From Bifiguratus adelaidae (lineage: Eukaryota > Mucoromycota > Endogonomycetes > Endogonales): a DNA stretch of 58,813 nucleotides. Made by a program: the position numbers and the translations under genes. The notes under the pieces were generated by a model. It worked only from the letters and a program-made list of their open reading frames with translations. It was not told the DNA's origin and did no database searches. The stretch spans positions 1 through 58,813 of the forward strand of contig MVBO01000091.1 in the NCBI GenBank assembly GCA_002261195.1. Reading direction: 5' to 3'. The stretch's first letter is position 1. The number at the start of each line of letters is the position of its first letter. Below are positions 23,561-35,300 of this stretch, piece after piece.

Positions 23561-24735
23561 ATGGCAACAGGATTTCCTACACAGGGCTGGTTCTTTATTA
23601 AATCAGCAAAGTATGGCTCCGTTGTGGACATTCACGATGCTTCCATGAAGGTATGAGCTGATCACGCATGTGCATGTTGCCTTAATCTTGCTCACATGCG
23701 TGGATAGACGGACACCAAGGCGATTACGTGGGTACAAAAGTACCATGACAATGACAATCAGCTATGGCGAATGGAGAATGGACTTCTACGAAATAAAAAG
23801 TCAGGACTTGGTAGGTGGAATTGCCACGCTATAACAGTCGGTCTTTACCTTGTACGCTGAGCTTGGCTTCTCAGTGATGGACGTCAAAGGCGGCAATGTT
23901 GGCAATGACAAGGCAGTGATGCAACGTGAGCAGCTGACGTCGGTGCAAGGTACTACACAACAATGGATATTTGACCAGGGCTTCATCTTTCCCGCACCGA
24001 GCTATGGAGAGTATGTTCTAGATATTCGGGTTGGTACATGTCGCTTATGAGAGGAGCATGCGCGCGCTAACGCACGTCTAGGGCGATAGCGGTAAGGATG
24101 GCACGCCCATCATCATCTACAAACGCAAAGAATCCGACTTTGCCAACCAACAATGGATTATTGAACCGTACACCGATAAAGGTGCTCCTTTCGGATACAC
24201 CTCCGCTTATCTCAACACATCATTTCAGCGCATGTCCATGCAAAGTGGTCGACCTGCCGGTGATATGGCCGGCAATCAGCACATGCATTATAGCTGTCAG
24301 GGCAGTGTGAATGGTGTACCGCGCTATGAGGATCTCCATATACTTCATCGGGAGGTATTTGAGCAACGTAACGGCAATTTGGAGTAGGTGCCATGGCTTC
24401 ACTTTCGGTGCATGTACTGATGTCTTTGTTTTGACAGTCACTTCAAGTTATCCGGTGCAGCCGCGCAACAAGCCCTTATTCTGTTCAATCAGGGACAATC
24501 TGGCGTTCAACCACCCATCCATCCCGAACTGGCCAAGGAGACCATCAAAGGAATGGCTACCGCTGAAGTCGCAAAGTTAGTAGACATCTATGGCTACAAC
24601 TCCGACGCAGACGATGCTGCACGGGCAGCCTGTATCGCGGTTGAGAATGCTTGGCTGCGGGAAAATGGACAAATCCCAAATCAGGGCGCTGGTTACGGTC
24701 AACCTCAGATGCCATCAGGAACGTACGCGTACTAA
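23561..24735 (+). CDS. Beta-trefoil (ricin-B-like) lectin fold fused to a CipC/DUF3759-like domain
   Basis: Exons: 23561-23650, 23708-23810, 23875-24029, 24082-24383 and 24438-24735. The N-terminal half has three QxW-type repeats of a beta-trefoil: NQLWRMENGLL, QQWIFDQGFIF and NQQWIIEPY, each preceded by a VVDIHD/VMDVKGGN/VLDIRG strand. The C-terminal part (YEDLHILHREVFEQRNGNL, HFKLSGAAAQQALILFNQ, HPELAKETIKGMATAEVAKL, ACIAVENAWLREN) resembles fungal CipC-like stress proteins in its A-x-x-A repeats and the segment AxxLI/MAGxAxxEVxKLV. The introns keep one frame across both halves, so the fusion looks real. No signal peptide, so likely cytosolic. It is a sugar-binding fold only; nothing indicates a toxic A chain. 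Function unknown. Confidence 0.75.
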
Positions 24736-24909
24736 GGAAGATGTCACCGACGACCGCTTGACTGTATATATATATCACCATCCTGTAAGCCCTATATTGT
24801 CTTTGGGCACGGAAAGATAATTCGCACAGCGCTTTTTGACACGTGATTGTGACTGGGATGCTCATGGACCATCCAAAGCTCCCTTTTTCAGAACACTTCG
24901 CCTTTCAGC
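24736..24909 (+). promoter_or_regulatory. DGAT2 promoter region with CACGTG box
   Basis: A 174-bp gap holding TATATATATCACC at 24765-24777 (part of the 3' end of the lectin gene or a TATA element) and a GACACGTGATT E-box at 24840-24845, 65 bp upstream of the DGAT2 ATG. Confidence 0.4.
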
Positions 24910-26158
24910 ATGACAGAGAAAACAGAACGCATTGACGTTGCAGACGGAGAAGTCAACGCGCACGCGAGTGATTTGAAGCATGGGTACATCGAGTTTGCTC
25001 CCTGGAACATTCCGTTTCAACGACGGTTGCAGACGCTGGTGGTCCTTCTCTGGATATCGGGTATCCCTGTATCCCTCTACTTGTTTTTGATGTCAGCCTC
25101 CGTGCCAATACTCTGGCCACTCGTGATTATTTATTTTATATTCATGTTTTTCGATCGCGCGCCGGATTATGGAGGTAGAGCGATCCAATGGTGCAAGAAT
25201 AGCATTGTTTGGAAATACTATGCTGACTATTTTCCCATGGAGTCAATCAAGGCAAGTCTTGTACCTCGGGAAGCTCGTCTGTTGATATGACTGATGACGT
25301 TTCCGCCTTTTAGGAAGCGGATCTTGATCCGTCGCGCAATTACATTTTCGGATATCATCCACACGGTATCATTTCCATGGGCGCTTGGTGCAACTTTGCA
25401 ACCAACGGAACGAGCTTTGCCGAGAAATTTCCCGGTATCCAACCTCATCTCTTGACCTTGTCCTCCAATTTCAATATTCCCTTCTACCGCGATTACCTCC
25501 TGATTCATGGATTAGGCTCCGTCGCCAAGAAATCATGTATCAACATTTTGAAGTCAGGACCCGGTCAATCTATTGTGATTGTGGTGGGGGGCGCACAAGA
25601 GGCGCTTTATGCAAAGCCTGGACGTAACGATCTGACCCTTCGAAAGCGACACGGATTTATCAAGCTTGCCATTTCCAATAACGCCTCCTTGGTGCCCGTA
25701 TTCAGTTTTGGCGAAAATGACTTGTACGAGCAGGTTCAGAATGATCGAGGTGGCAAGCTATGGCAGTTTCAAGAGGCAGTCAAGAAGGTGGCAGGCTGGA
25801 CCATGCCGTTGATCTACGGCAGAGGCGTTTTTAATTGTGAGTATCTTGGATTACTAGTCCAGGCACAGGTTGCTCATGGCGAAACGATTAGACAATTTTG
25901 GGCTCTTGCCTCATCGACGTCCCATTCATACCATCTGTAAGTGACATTTATTGGTTGATTGCGACCGACGCTCAACTCCTTGCAACTGCAGTCGGTCAAC
26001 CGATCCATCCTCCCAAACGGGCAACTGACGGTCCACCCACGGAAGAAGAGGTTCTCCAGATACAAAGTGAGTACATTGCGGAACTGGAGAATATTTATAA
26101 TCGATACAAAGATGTATACGCCAAGGATAGAAAGAAGGATCTGGAAATAGTTGAATAG
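24910..26158 (+). CDS. DGA1: Diacylglycerol O-acyltransferase type 2 (DGAT2)
   Basis: ER/lipid-droplet enzyme that makes triacylglycerol from diacylglycerol and acyl-CoA. Exons: 24910-25251, 25314-25836, 25892-25936 and 25992-26158. The N-terminal hydrophobic hairpin is at about residues 38-78 (TLVVLLWISGIPVSLYLFLM...LVIIYFIFMFF). The catalytic motif is FGYHPHGIISMGAWCNFATN (HPHG). Further motifs: GGAQEALYAKPG, LRKRHGFIKLAI and LVPVFSFGENDLY; GQPIHPP closes the domain. The first intron is GC-AG and is needed to give KEADLDPSRNYIFGYHPHG, which matches yeast-type enzymes residue for residue in spacing. Ends 11 bp before the convergent METTL23 stop. Confidence 0.95.
25252..25313 (+). other. GC-AG intron in the DGAT2 gene
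   Basis: Exon end ..TCAATCAAG, donor GCAAGT, acceptor CTTTTAG, 62 nt. Splicing yields ..ESIK-EADLDPSRNY, matching the K-T-x-D-L-D-P-S-x-N-Y spacing of fungal DGAT2. The nearest GT (GTACCT) would insert three extra residues and is a poor donor. Confidence 0.88.
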
Positions 26159-26169
26159 ATCGGGACGCG

Positions 26170-27286
26170 TTAAGCTTTCTTTTTGCTTATTTCGTACAGA
26201 AAGACGCTATTCAATGTTCCTGAATGGACCTTGATGGGTGTAGCATGGTGTGGACGCATATGTGTTGGCATTGCATCAACCTTGTCTTCCTCGTCAGAGG
26301 ATCCGTACTCGTCCACGGCCGCTGCCAAATCATTCTTCAGGGCATCGATATCCGCGTCGGTGGTTGTCGTATACCGTTCATGATCCATGCTAAATTCGTC
26401 CGTCCTAATTTGTCGCGCTTGCAAACACCACCGGTCTAGTAGTAACTGCACCGATCGTTTTGCGCTATGGCGATAATTCTCAGATTCTTACGATTACTTC
26501 TATCTTCACCAGATCAACTTACCTTCTCTCCTGATAGGCCGTAATGAAGCGGCAATCTGGGTTGTGGTACTCTACAATGTAGGCAAACGTCACCAGCAAC
26601 CGCTCAAAATCTGCAAAAAGGATAGGTGAACATTTTGTACGGGATGACAATGGACATACCCTTGGGATCATAAAAGGTATCCGCGCCTAGCACGAGCTCG
26701 ATGGTTCCAAACTGTCGATTATGCACCTGCTTCAGAAGTGATTGGATGCCTGGTTGTATCAGACCCCACCGTAGTTCCCTGATCCACACCCTGCCGTCTA
26801 CCGAATCAAAGCCATGTCCGATAGCGACATGATTGAGCTGTAGAGCATCCTTGATATTGAGTAGATGATCCTTGATATCGGTAATGATGAGCTTGTGGGC
26901 GTGGTGACACGTGGCAAGTAGGAGAGAAGGAAGCGCCGTGCCTGGACATGGTCAGTACACGTCGCGATACACGTCAAACTTACCAGCACCGAGCTCTAAA
27001 ACGATCCCGTCGAGTGTCAAGCCATCGAGAATGTGCGCTCGGTGATGCCACAGGTACTCGGTCAGGACTAGAGCAGAGGGCCAAGTGTAAGCACCGAAAG
27101 CCGCTTCCACTTTCTAATCAACCAAGGCATTAGCGACTTGCTTCAAGACAGTGGACGCAGGAGTACCTCTTGAATGTAGACAATGTGCTCAGCGGACGTG
27201 CGCTGGCGCTTATGTTCATGCTGTGGACGCGAAAACGTACCACTACAGTGGTCAGCATCACTAAGGATCACCACCTTTGGCACCAT
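26170..27286 (-). CDS. METTL23-like methyltransferase
   Basis: Class I SAM-dependent methyltransferase of the METTL21/23 group; animal METTL23 modifies protein arginine or lysine. Start ATG 27286-27284. Motifs: FGAYTWPSALVLTEYLW (METTL23 has GAYVWPCAVVLAQYLW), VLELGAG (motif I, split by an intron), HKLIITDIKDHL (motif II), ELVLGADTFYDPKDFERLLV (METTL23 ASDVFFEPEDF), and TAYQERSAKRSVQLLLDRW (TYQVRSADWSLEALLYKW). The last junction fits only if the acceptor is CATAG just before CGCAAAACG. An acidic insert (DEYGSSDEEDKVDA) near the C-terminus is not in the animal protein. The start codon lies 21 bp after the stop of the next gene upstream, so its promoter must overlap that gene. Confidence 0.88.
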
Positions 27287-27307
27287 AAGGCATGGTAGAC
27301 AAGAACT

Positions 27308-28250
27308 TTATTCCAGCTCTCCCAAGAACCACTTGACCCAGTTGGCGCACATCCAAAGATCCTCGCGCTGCTTACTCTCAATGGTCTTGAGGCGCTCCTG
27401 CACAAACTCGCTGGTCAAGACGCCAGCTTCGAGGCGTGTCTTCATCAAGTCTGCGACATAATCTGGCGTGAACTCTGGATGGCCTTGAACCGTGATGAAT
27501 CGATTGTCGTTGGATATCATGGCTTGCACCGGAGTGTGAGGCGCTGTAGTCAACAGAAGCTTAAATCCCTCAGGTAACTCGGGAACATGGTCTTGGTGAA
27601 CCTCTTGAATGTTCTATCACGGTAAGTGTTTAAAAAGAGCCATCAGCCGGCATCACTGCCCTGCTACTTACCACAATCTCCTTCTCTGTGCGAAAGAAAC
27701 GCTTGCCTTCCTCCGTCACCCTTGTGCCTGTGTGCCCAAACTATCAGGATCGCGTAAGCCTTATTATTCGTCGAGATCCAGGTTCATGCTACCAACGCAC
27801 CTCCCATCCTTCCGGATTCTTTACACATTGTCCACCAGCGGCGATACCAATGATCTGATGCCCAAAGCAAACGCCCACCACCTTGGTGGTCAACGTGGTA
27901 TCTTGCATGACGCTTCGGATATAGTTGACGAGATTGACGATCCAAGGCTTTTGGTCATAGGCCGACTGTGCTGAGCCGGTCATGACTATCATATCAAACT
28001 TGCCATCCCTCAACTCGTCGAGAGTAGGGTATTCCATCTTGTCTACCACATCGTAATCTTTGATATCGATCTCTATAGGATGATCCGGTGGAAACGAGGT
28101 ATGCGCACGTCGGAACAGACGACGAAACATATAGGGATAGTCGCCATGGACCTTCTTGAGATGCGGCAGAGGTGTATCGCATACGAGGAGTGCTATGCGT
28201 ATCACACGTGGGGGTTGTTCCACGGTCGCCTCGGGAATGCCTCTCGTCAT
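27308..28250 (-). CDS. Class I glutamine amidotransferase-like protein
   Basis: Stand-alone GATase1 domain resembling yeast YLR126C and GMP-synthase-like amidotransferases. ATG 28250. Sequence: RIALLVCDTPLPHLKKVHGDYPYMFRRLF (shown in part), KFDMIVMTGSAQSAYD, the nucleophile elbow GVCFGHQIIGIAAGG (catalytic Cys), FGHTGTRVTEEGKRFF, IQEVHQDHVPELPEGF, and FITVQGHPEFTPDYV with the catalytic His-x-Glu. All three triad residues are present. The introns are GT-AG. No synthetase domain is attached, so the acceptor is unknown; in family members a gamma-glutamyl hydrolase-like role is also possible. Confidence 0.9.
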
Positions 28251-28742
28251 GCGGAAAAGAATGTAGCGTGTGAGGTATCCTGTGACGCTTTAAAGAATTG
28301 TCCTCATTTATCTAACGCGACACTGAAACAGACAATTGCTTATAGAGAGAGCGAGGAAGAGAAGTTAGGAATGCCTGCTGTGGCGTGTGTTGCATGGCTC
28401 ATGGACGTGTTATCCTTCTTGGAGCTAGGGAGTGAACCATGTGGAGGGTCCCGCGCAAATTCATGATCAACGCCTCAGGAACAGCAGAAGGGCCCTCGCT
28501 CTGGATCATAATCAGACTATATCTGCAGAGCAAGAGAGTGCGCACGCGCTTTCTCTCTCTCTCTCTCTCTTTGCTTGTCTCTCGCCTTCGCTGCTCCCCG
28601 CTTTCCACCGCTCCGATTAATTCATTAAACAAGATGTGGGGAAAGAGCGTTGCTGTTTGCCTCTTGAGCTTTCACTGCGCGATTAGACTGCAGACTACAG
28701 TGGACCGGGGACTCTCTACTCTCGTTCACCTTGCGCTTCGAG
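28251..28742. promoter_or_regulatory. Divergent intergenic region with (TC)n tract
   Basis: 492 bp between the amidotransferase and the Zn2Cys6 factor. It holds a perfect TC dinucleotide run at 28552-28571 and a pyrimidine-rich zone behind it, likely the leader or promoter of the transcription factor. No gene seen. Confidence 0.5.
28552..28571. repeat. (TC)10 microsatellite
   Basis: Perfect TC dinucleotide run of 20 nt, about 170 bp upstream of the Zn2Cys6 factor start. Confidence 0.9.
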
Positions 28743-31741
28743 ATGACGTTGCCTCCATCCGACAAGCAAAAGGGCGGTTATGCAGACCAGCCAGCGTTAC
28801 ATGTTGCCGAAAACGTAGAACACACGCTCCTCGCCAACACCATATCCCTGCAGTTTCTGGACAGCGTGCGAGAAACAAGTGTTAAATCGGAAAGTGGATA
28901 CGAGACGAATTCGAATATCCAACAATCAACGTCCAACGCGGATGAGGCCGAGAAATCGCCCAATGTGCCTTCTCTAGTTCTAGGTGCCTGTCAACGATGC
29001 AGAAAGACAAAACGAAAATGTGACAAGACCTATCCCGTATGTGAGCGATGTCAAGCGAGCGGCGCTCAGTGCACCTATACCATTATACATGTGTTGAACG
29101 GTCTGATGAATGGCAATAGACCCAAGGCGTCAGAAGAAGAGACATCGGGTCTTTCGGAGAAGGTGGAAAGTCTTCAGAAGATGATGGCCACACTAGCCGC
29201 CGAAATCAACGATATGAAGCAGCACATGGCAACCACAGAACCTGGCCTTTCCAACGCTAATGCATCTCCAACAAGCGATGACAATGGAGAATGCGCGGCA
29301 GATCAAACTACAGTGCCCGACCCCGAGATTTCCAAACTCTTGACCATGCTACAGCACCAAATAGGACCATTAGATGCTCCTCCTCCCATATTTTCAGCTA
29401 CAGTTGCGGCGAATGGCCCAAAAAGATACAAAGTCTCTGATGATTCGGAACCTGTAGCGTCCTTTCGCATAAGGCATGTGACAGAGGAAGAGGTTTCTGT
29501 GGACAGTAGTACAATCACAACAACACAAGCTCCATCAAAGTCTTGGAATTTGGATATTACACCTAAAGGGATCAAAATTCAAACAAATGCCACTTCCATC
29601 GCCGAAATCCTGCGACTCATGCTGAAAAGTATGGATTCTCTATATTCATCAAACACAGAGTCGACCGGAGTGTTTCCTTTTCTAGGCACTCAAACCACTT
29701 CACCCGAAGACACGTCAAACGTCGGCCATCGCCGTTCATCGACTTCTTCCCTCTATGACACTCTCTCTCCGACAGATACTAACGATGAACCATCAAGTAC
29801 CACAAGCATCATTCAGCCCATTCAATTCTGGCATCTCCATGGCGAAGGCTTCACATTACACTTCCAAACGGTCTTGTCTCAACCCGTCGACTTTGCTCCA
29901 GAAAATTCGCCTTCAGGACCACCCATAACACTCCAAGCTTCGCATGAACTCATGGCCCATTGCATCGATATCTACATGTCGTGCTTTCACCCATTTAAGC
30001 CCATGTTTCCTCGATCGATCTTCCTTACCTATGCGACGGCGTATCTAGGAAGTGCTACAAGGTACGATCGTACTGGTGCAAACATGCCGCCGACCAGTGT
30101 CATTTTCCTGTTGTTTGCCTTGTCTGCGGCAGTGGCGAGTCATACCTTCAAATTTCATCAATCGCATCTATGGAACAAGGGCAGTATTTTGCCCTTGACC
30201 GTATTTCCAGAAGACGATACAAGACTTGATTCAGAGTGGATACAGGACAAGGGATCTGAGACGGATTTTCACGAGCAGGCATCGATGGACACGGATAAGC
30301 CAGAAAACAGTGGCCTGGTGTCGAACACCATCCAGAATGGAGAATACTTTTACGCACATGCAAGAGAGATCCTCACCGAACTGTTTGATACCGAGGACTT
30401 GTGGACAGTAGCAGCCTTGCATTACATGGCCATATATTGTTTGCATCGGAGTCGCGAACGAGCCTTGCATTATCATAGTATGAGCATGCGTATGGCTGTG
30501 ACACTTGGCTGCTGTAACGAATCCGGCGTGATTGGTGGGACACCGGAGGAAAAGGAGATAGGACGTAGAATTTGGGTACGTATACCCATTTCTTTGTGGC
30601 ATCAGATGCTGATATATATGTCGTATTCTAGTGGACGTTGTGCAAGTACGCCCAAATGATTGAGTTTGTAGGATACGATGAGGTTCCAACGGGGTTGCAT
30701 TCCATTTCGATACCCTTGCCGTCGCCGTTATCGAGCGAACCTCCCGAGGACGTGGTCGCTATACAGGCTACCAATTGCATCTATCGGTTCTCCTTTTTAG
30801 TGGACGAGATCTCACGAGCAGATTTAACCCGCCACGACAATCCATCTGATTTCGCACGCTGCCATCGAAACCTCTTAGAACTCAGTCAAGCAGTGCCGGA
30901 AGAGTTCTCGTTAGAGGCTACCAAGATTGAAGCACTGGCTTCACCGGTCAGTGACCAAGATGATGACCGTCGGCTCTTGATTCAGCACGAGGTTTCGACC
31001 ATTCGATCGACATTCGCCTTATACATTCGCTTGTGGGAGTTGCTATGTCAAATGATGCTCCATTCTGACAATTTAGTCACCCCGCCAGATTCTTCAGCGA
31101 CATCCAAGCAATCCAGCACCGACTCTTGGCTCATATGCGTCAGTAGTGCTTACGCCACGGTAGAATGCTTTGAGTTGCTCTATGTTGTGGATCGATGTCG
31201 AATGTGTTTTGACGACGCCAGTGACGTCTGGTATAGCTGCGTTCTCTCCATTATTACCGACGTGTTGTTGCGAGATGCCAAAGTAAGGAGTCCAACCACA
31301 TCTGCCTTGGATCTGCCATTCTTCCGATCCATTCTACGATCCGATTTGCGCGACAGTGCACAGAACATTTCTTCTGCTGGCCCAATGAGCGATATCGATG
31401 TCAGCTTCCCCGTCTTCAACACCCCTTCGCCGCCTGGACCAACTTCCCCCACTGCGCATCCGGGCGTCATCAACCATAACGGCATCACCTACGTGTCCAC
31501 AAAGCCATCCGACTATCCATCGCTCGGTCCATCCAATCCTACATCCCTCACAGCACCCACTCGAGCCAAATCCACCCATTACTTGAGCAGAGTCCTCAAC
31601 ATTTTCCGATCCGGTGCTATGTCCAAGCGGACGCTCTATGGTCAAATGTCCTATGCCCGATACCTCAGTTTCCTCGAGAAGATGATGGCTGAGCGAGGAT
31701 ATGCCGAGGATATTGAAATGAGGCAACGCAACATGTCATAA
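28743..31741 (+). CDS. Zn2Cys6 fungal-specific transcription factor
   Basis: Nuclear DNA-binding regulator. Exons: 28743-30575 and 30633-31741 (about 980 aa). The Gal4-type cluster at about residues 82-110 reads ACQRCRKTKRKCDKTYP then VCERCQASGAQC, with all six Cys. A Leu-heptad-like stretch follows (EKVESLQKMMATLAAEINDM), a likely dimer coil. The fungal_trans middle homology region begins near HCIDIYMSCFHPFKPMFPRS. It includes EDLWTVAALHYMAIYCLHRS and the conserved GRRIWWTLCKYAQMIEF, which is rebuilt exactly by the intron. The C-terminus is Pro/Ser/Thr-rich. The start was taken at the first ATG in frame. Target genes cannot be inferred. Confidence 0.93.
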
Positions 31742-32363
31742 TAGCTCGTGTATCTATAGTGTACAGCAAACAGGTCATGCTTTCCAGTGCCATAAATACT
31801 ATTTATTGCATGAAGTACATTCACAACTACGCTCTTACCCGCTCTACCCACAAGACTCGCATCGGCCCGTTTACCATTGACCTAAGCCCAAAGGTTAGCA
31901 ATGAAGCCACAATCATGTCGCTCTCATCGTCAACGCATCTCGCCATGATCAGAAATTTGGGTATAGATGTAATGCTCAACACGAGAGTTCAGACTGACGT
32001 GCAAATTGTCTTGTAGTGATCATCCTCCATGGCAGATGATGGACGGACTAGCGATAGGGACACTTACCTGGCGATAAAAGAACAAACAGTGAAGAAAAAG
32101 TTAAGTTCCTTTATAGGGCAACTGCATGTCACGTGATATTAAGCTCTGGGCTCTGCGATAATGAGTTGCAAGCCATGACGGCAATGAAAAGCACTCGAGC
32201 AAGGAGCACGATGATTGTCGACGTGTCATGAAGCTGAAATCAGGCAGTCTACATGTCCAATGCTCACTCCACAACCTGCGCGCGCGTCCCCAATTGCCAA
32301 ATCGGTTCATTTGGTTTGCGTCGTACAACACTTGTTTGTTCCTTTCGCTCACCTTGTCTCAAG
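31742..32363. promoter_or_regulatory. Intergenic region with minus-strand promoter and 5' splice-site signals
   Basis: 622 bp between the transcription factor and the TPR gene. On the minus strand TCACGTGA at about 32129-32136 is followed by CTATAAAGG (near 32117-32109), a T-rich leader, and CAG|GTAAGT near 32075. This suggests a leftward transcript with a 5' intron. The only ATG frames in it are short (for example 39 codons beginning MARCVDDESD), so it may be a small or noncoding gene. Confidence 0.35.
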
Positions 32364-35300
32364 ATGGCAGAGTCATCACTTACGGAGGCGTCTCTTGCGC
32401 AGGAACAACCCACGGAGGCACCGGAAAAGGGTGTAGAGACCGAGAACAGTATCGCTGTTCCAGTTCCTGACGGTATCGCACCGGAGCGCGAGAGTGAGAG
32501 CGTTGCACAGGAAGTGGTAACGGAAAAGCTACAAGAGACATCGATCAACGAGAACCAGGCTGAGGCTGGAGAGGAGAAGGAGACAGAGGACACTGAATTC
32601 GGTGGGTTTACCAACGGAGAGGAGGTCCACACCATAGGAGGGACACTTGCAGGAGAAAGGCAAGCTCCAATGGTGGATACGCGGGAAAATGAGCTAGAAG
32701 CTCGGCAACACCCGACAGAATTCGACAATGTCCTTGAAGCGCTTCAGCAGACGGTGAAGGTGCGGGTAGAGATATATTGATATTGTCCCTGTTACTTAAA
32801 AGATCGCGCAGCAGGATATCCAGGAAGACAAAGCTCCTGCCGATACGGTGACCGACGAGCAGACAGAGAGCCCGACGAGTGTATCCGCCGATATTATCGA
32901 TGCCTCTTCGATGAATATGCAGGACTCTAGACCTCAAAGCCCCGCAAACTCGGTCGATGTTCCAGCTTCCGAAGGTACTGCGGCCGACGCTGAAGGTGGA
33001 CATCAGGGATCCGAAAACATCGACGTGGATGCCCATGGTGATTGGATGCTGGCTACTAGCAAGATCAAATTCAAGGAAGTTAAGGCTAATACACTCAGTC
33101 CTCGTGACCAAGAGGTTGAAGGTAAGACTTAGATGGTCACTAGACGTTGGACTGACGTCTAATTTCAGATGAGCTCATGGTCAAAGCTGTCAATTACTTC
33201 TTCAACAACAAATTTGCGGAAGCCGGTGAGCTCTTGTCCGCCAAGGCAACAACGTAAGCCAGAGTAGTCGTATCGTGTAATGTTTGATCCAAACCCGCAA
33301 ACCGTAGTGATCCCTTATACGCGCTTGGACTCGGCGCAATGGCTTTCATGAAGGGTGAGTGAAGGAGGCTGTGCGAGTGGACATGCAGGCAGTGACTAAC
33401 AACCTTGTAGGCATTATGGTAAACTGCATCAATGCAGACGAGAGAGATACTCATACTTCCTTTACAGACAATGCATGAAGGCCATATTCTACTGGCTATC
33501 GACGCACTTACCGAGACTTACTCGCTTGCCAAGGCGCAAGTAAATGCAACCCAGCCCAAAAGGCCCCTTTCAGCTGCAGTCAGCGACTACTTCTCCAATT
33601 ACTATACCTACTGGACGGCAGGAAAACATGATCTGCCATCTACACCTCGAGCCCACTCTCCCAGCGATAAGGATTCGGAGCCATTTTTGCCCAATGGGGT
33701 TTTACGAGCGGAAACGATCAAGGCCGAATGCTGTCTACTTATCTCCATCCTCCAACTCGCACAAGAATCCGTCATGGGATATGTCAAGGCTGGCTTGAAC
33801 CTTAGAAGAGGTAGGTGATATGGCTGCTACGTTGCTTCCCAACGACTTATCGCTCTCTCAGCCTATACGAGTTATACCCTAGTTTGGCAGCAATATAAGC
33901 GAATGGGTCAGAATTTCGAGGAATATATGGACAAGGATACCGTCTCTGGAATACAATTCGGGTATGTCTCAGTACTCTATCTTGATCCGTAGCTAACTGT
34001 ATGAACTTTTTCACCAGCATCGGTTCCATTCATCTCCTCCTCTCCTGTATGCCTGCAAAGGCCATGAAAATCATAAACTCCCTTGGCTGGAAGACCGACA
34101 AAAATCTTGGATTTGCTCTTCTCAAGTTGGCTTTGGAGAACCGTCGTGTCCGATCACCCCTTGCTTCCATGATGTGAGTTTGTGGCTGTAACTTTGCATT
34201 CCATGTGATCTGATACATCATCTCCAGGTTGCTTGCATACTACACAGTGCTGATGTCATTCGCCCCTCAAGTCTTGTCTCAAGAAAACGTGCAGTCCGCT
34301 ATAGAAGCACTCTTGGACGCACAGCAACACTATCAAAACTCTTCATACTTCCTCTACTTTGCCGGACGTACGGCCCGTCTGGCCAAGAATCTTACTTTAT
34401 CTAATCAGTCCTTTGGCTATGCCACAGATATCAGTAAAAATGGTTGGGCCGAGGTTGAGGTAAGGATGGCGGGTGATTGACCGTGAACGAAGCGCTTATT
34501 TTGTCTCAGGTTGGCCAAATCTGTCAATATGAGATTGGTTTCAATAACGCCATGCAATTGGACTGGAATGGTGCCTTGGCATGCTTCGAGAGTCTCTATG
34601 AGAGCAAGTATTGGTCTCCAGCCTTCCAAAAATACGCTGCAGGTGCCTGCTATTTGATGCTCGGCAACCAAGGTTCGGCTATTCTGTGCTTCGCCGAAAT
34701 TCCCAAGCTTGTCGTCAAGAAATTCGGTGGCCGCATGATCGCCGTTGAGCAATTTGTTCTCCGTCGTGTTCAATTTTACCAAAAAAGCGGTTATCAAGAT
34801 CTCGATTTGAGCCAGCCTGCACTCGAGCTTCTGTATGTCTGGAACCTTTTCCAGTTCATGGAACCGGAGCATCTCCACACTTGCTTGAAAATTGTGGAGG
34901 ATACCATGAAACTGGTTCAGGAGCGCGATCATCTCGAGTCAGAAGTGCGTATGCGTGAATTGGCGCCAGATGCTCCTCCACCGGACTACTTTAAGCAACG
35001 AGCAAGCTTGTTCTTGATCAAAGCTTCCATTCAAAACACCCTTGGGTGTTACGACGATAGCATCACTCAACTCAACTGGATCATGGATCATAAGGAGCAC
35101 GTCAAGGAAAATGCCTGGATCTTGCCCTTCACCTTCTGCAAGTATTCCGCACATCATATTTTGTCGTTGTCTAACCAGTTACTTCTCTAGGGGAAGCCGG
35201 TGTCACCACCTGGGGCCTCAAGCAACACGTTAAAGCCAGAAAATTCTGGGACGCCGCTCTCGAATACAAGAAGTACGAATTCGAATACCGTCTTGCGGTT

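Noticed and set aside
27200-27300. Shorter METTL23 start at the ATG of CCATGCCTTATGG
   Set aside because: That ATG is in another frame and hits a stop after ten codons; ATG 27286 is in phase with the conserved domain.
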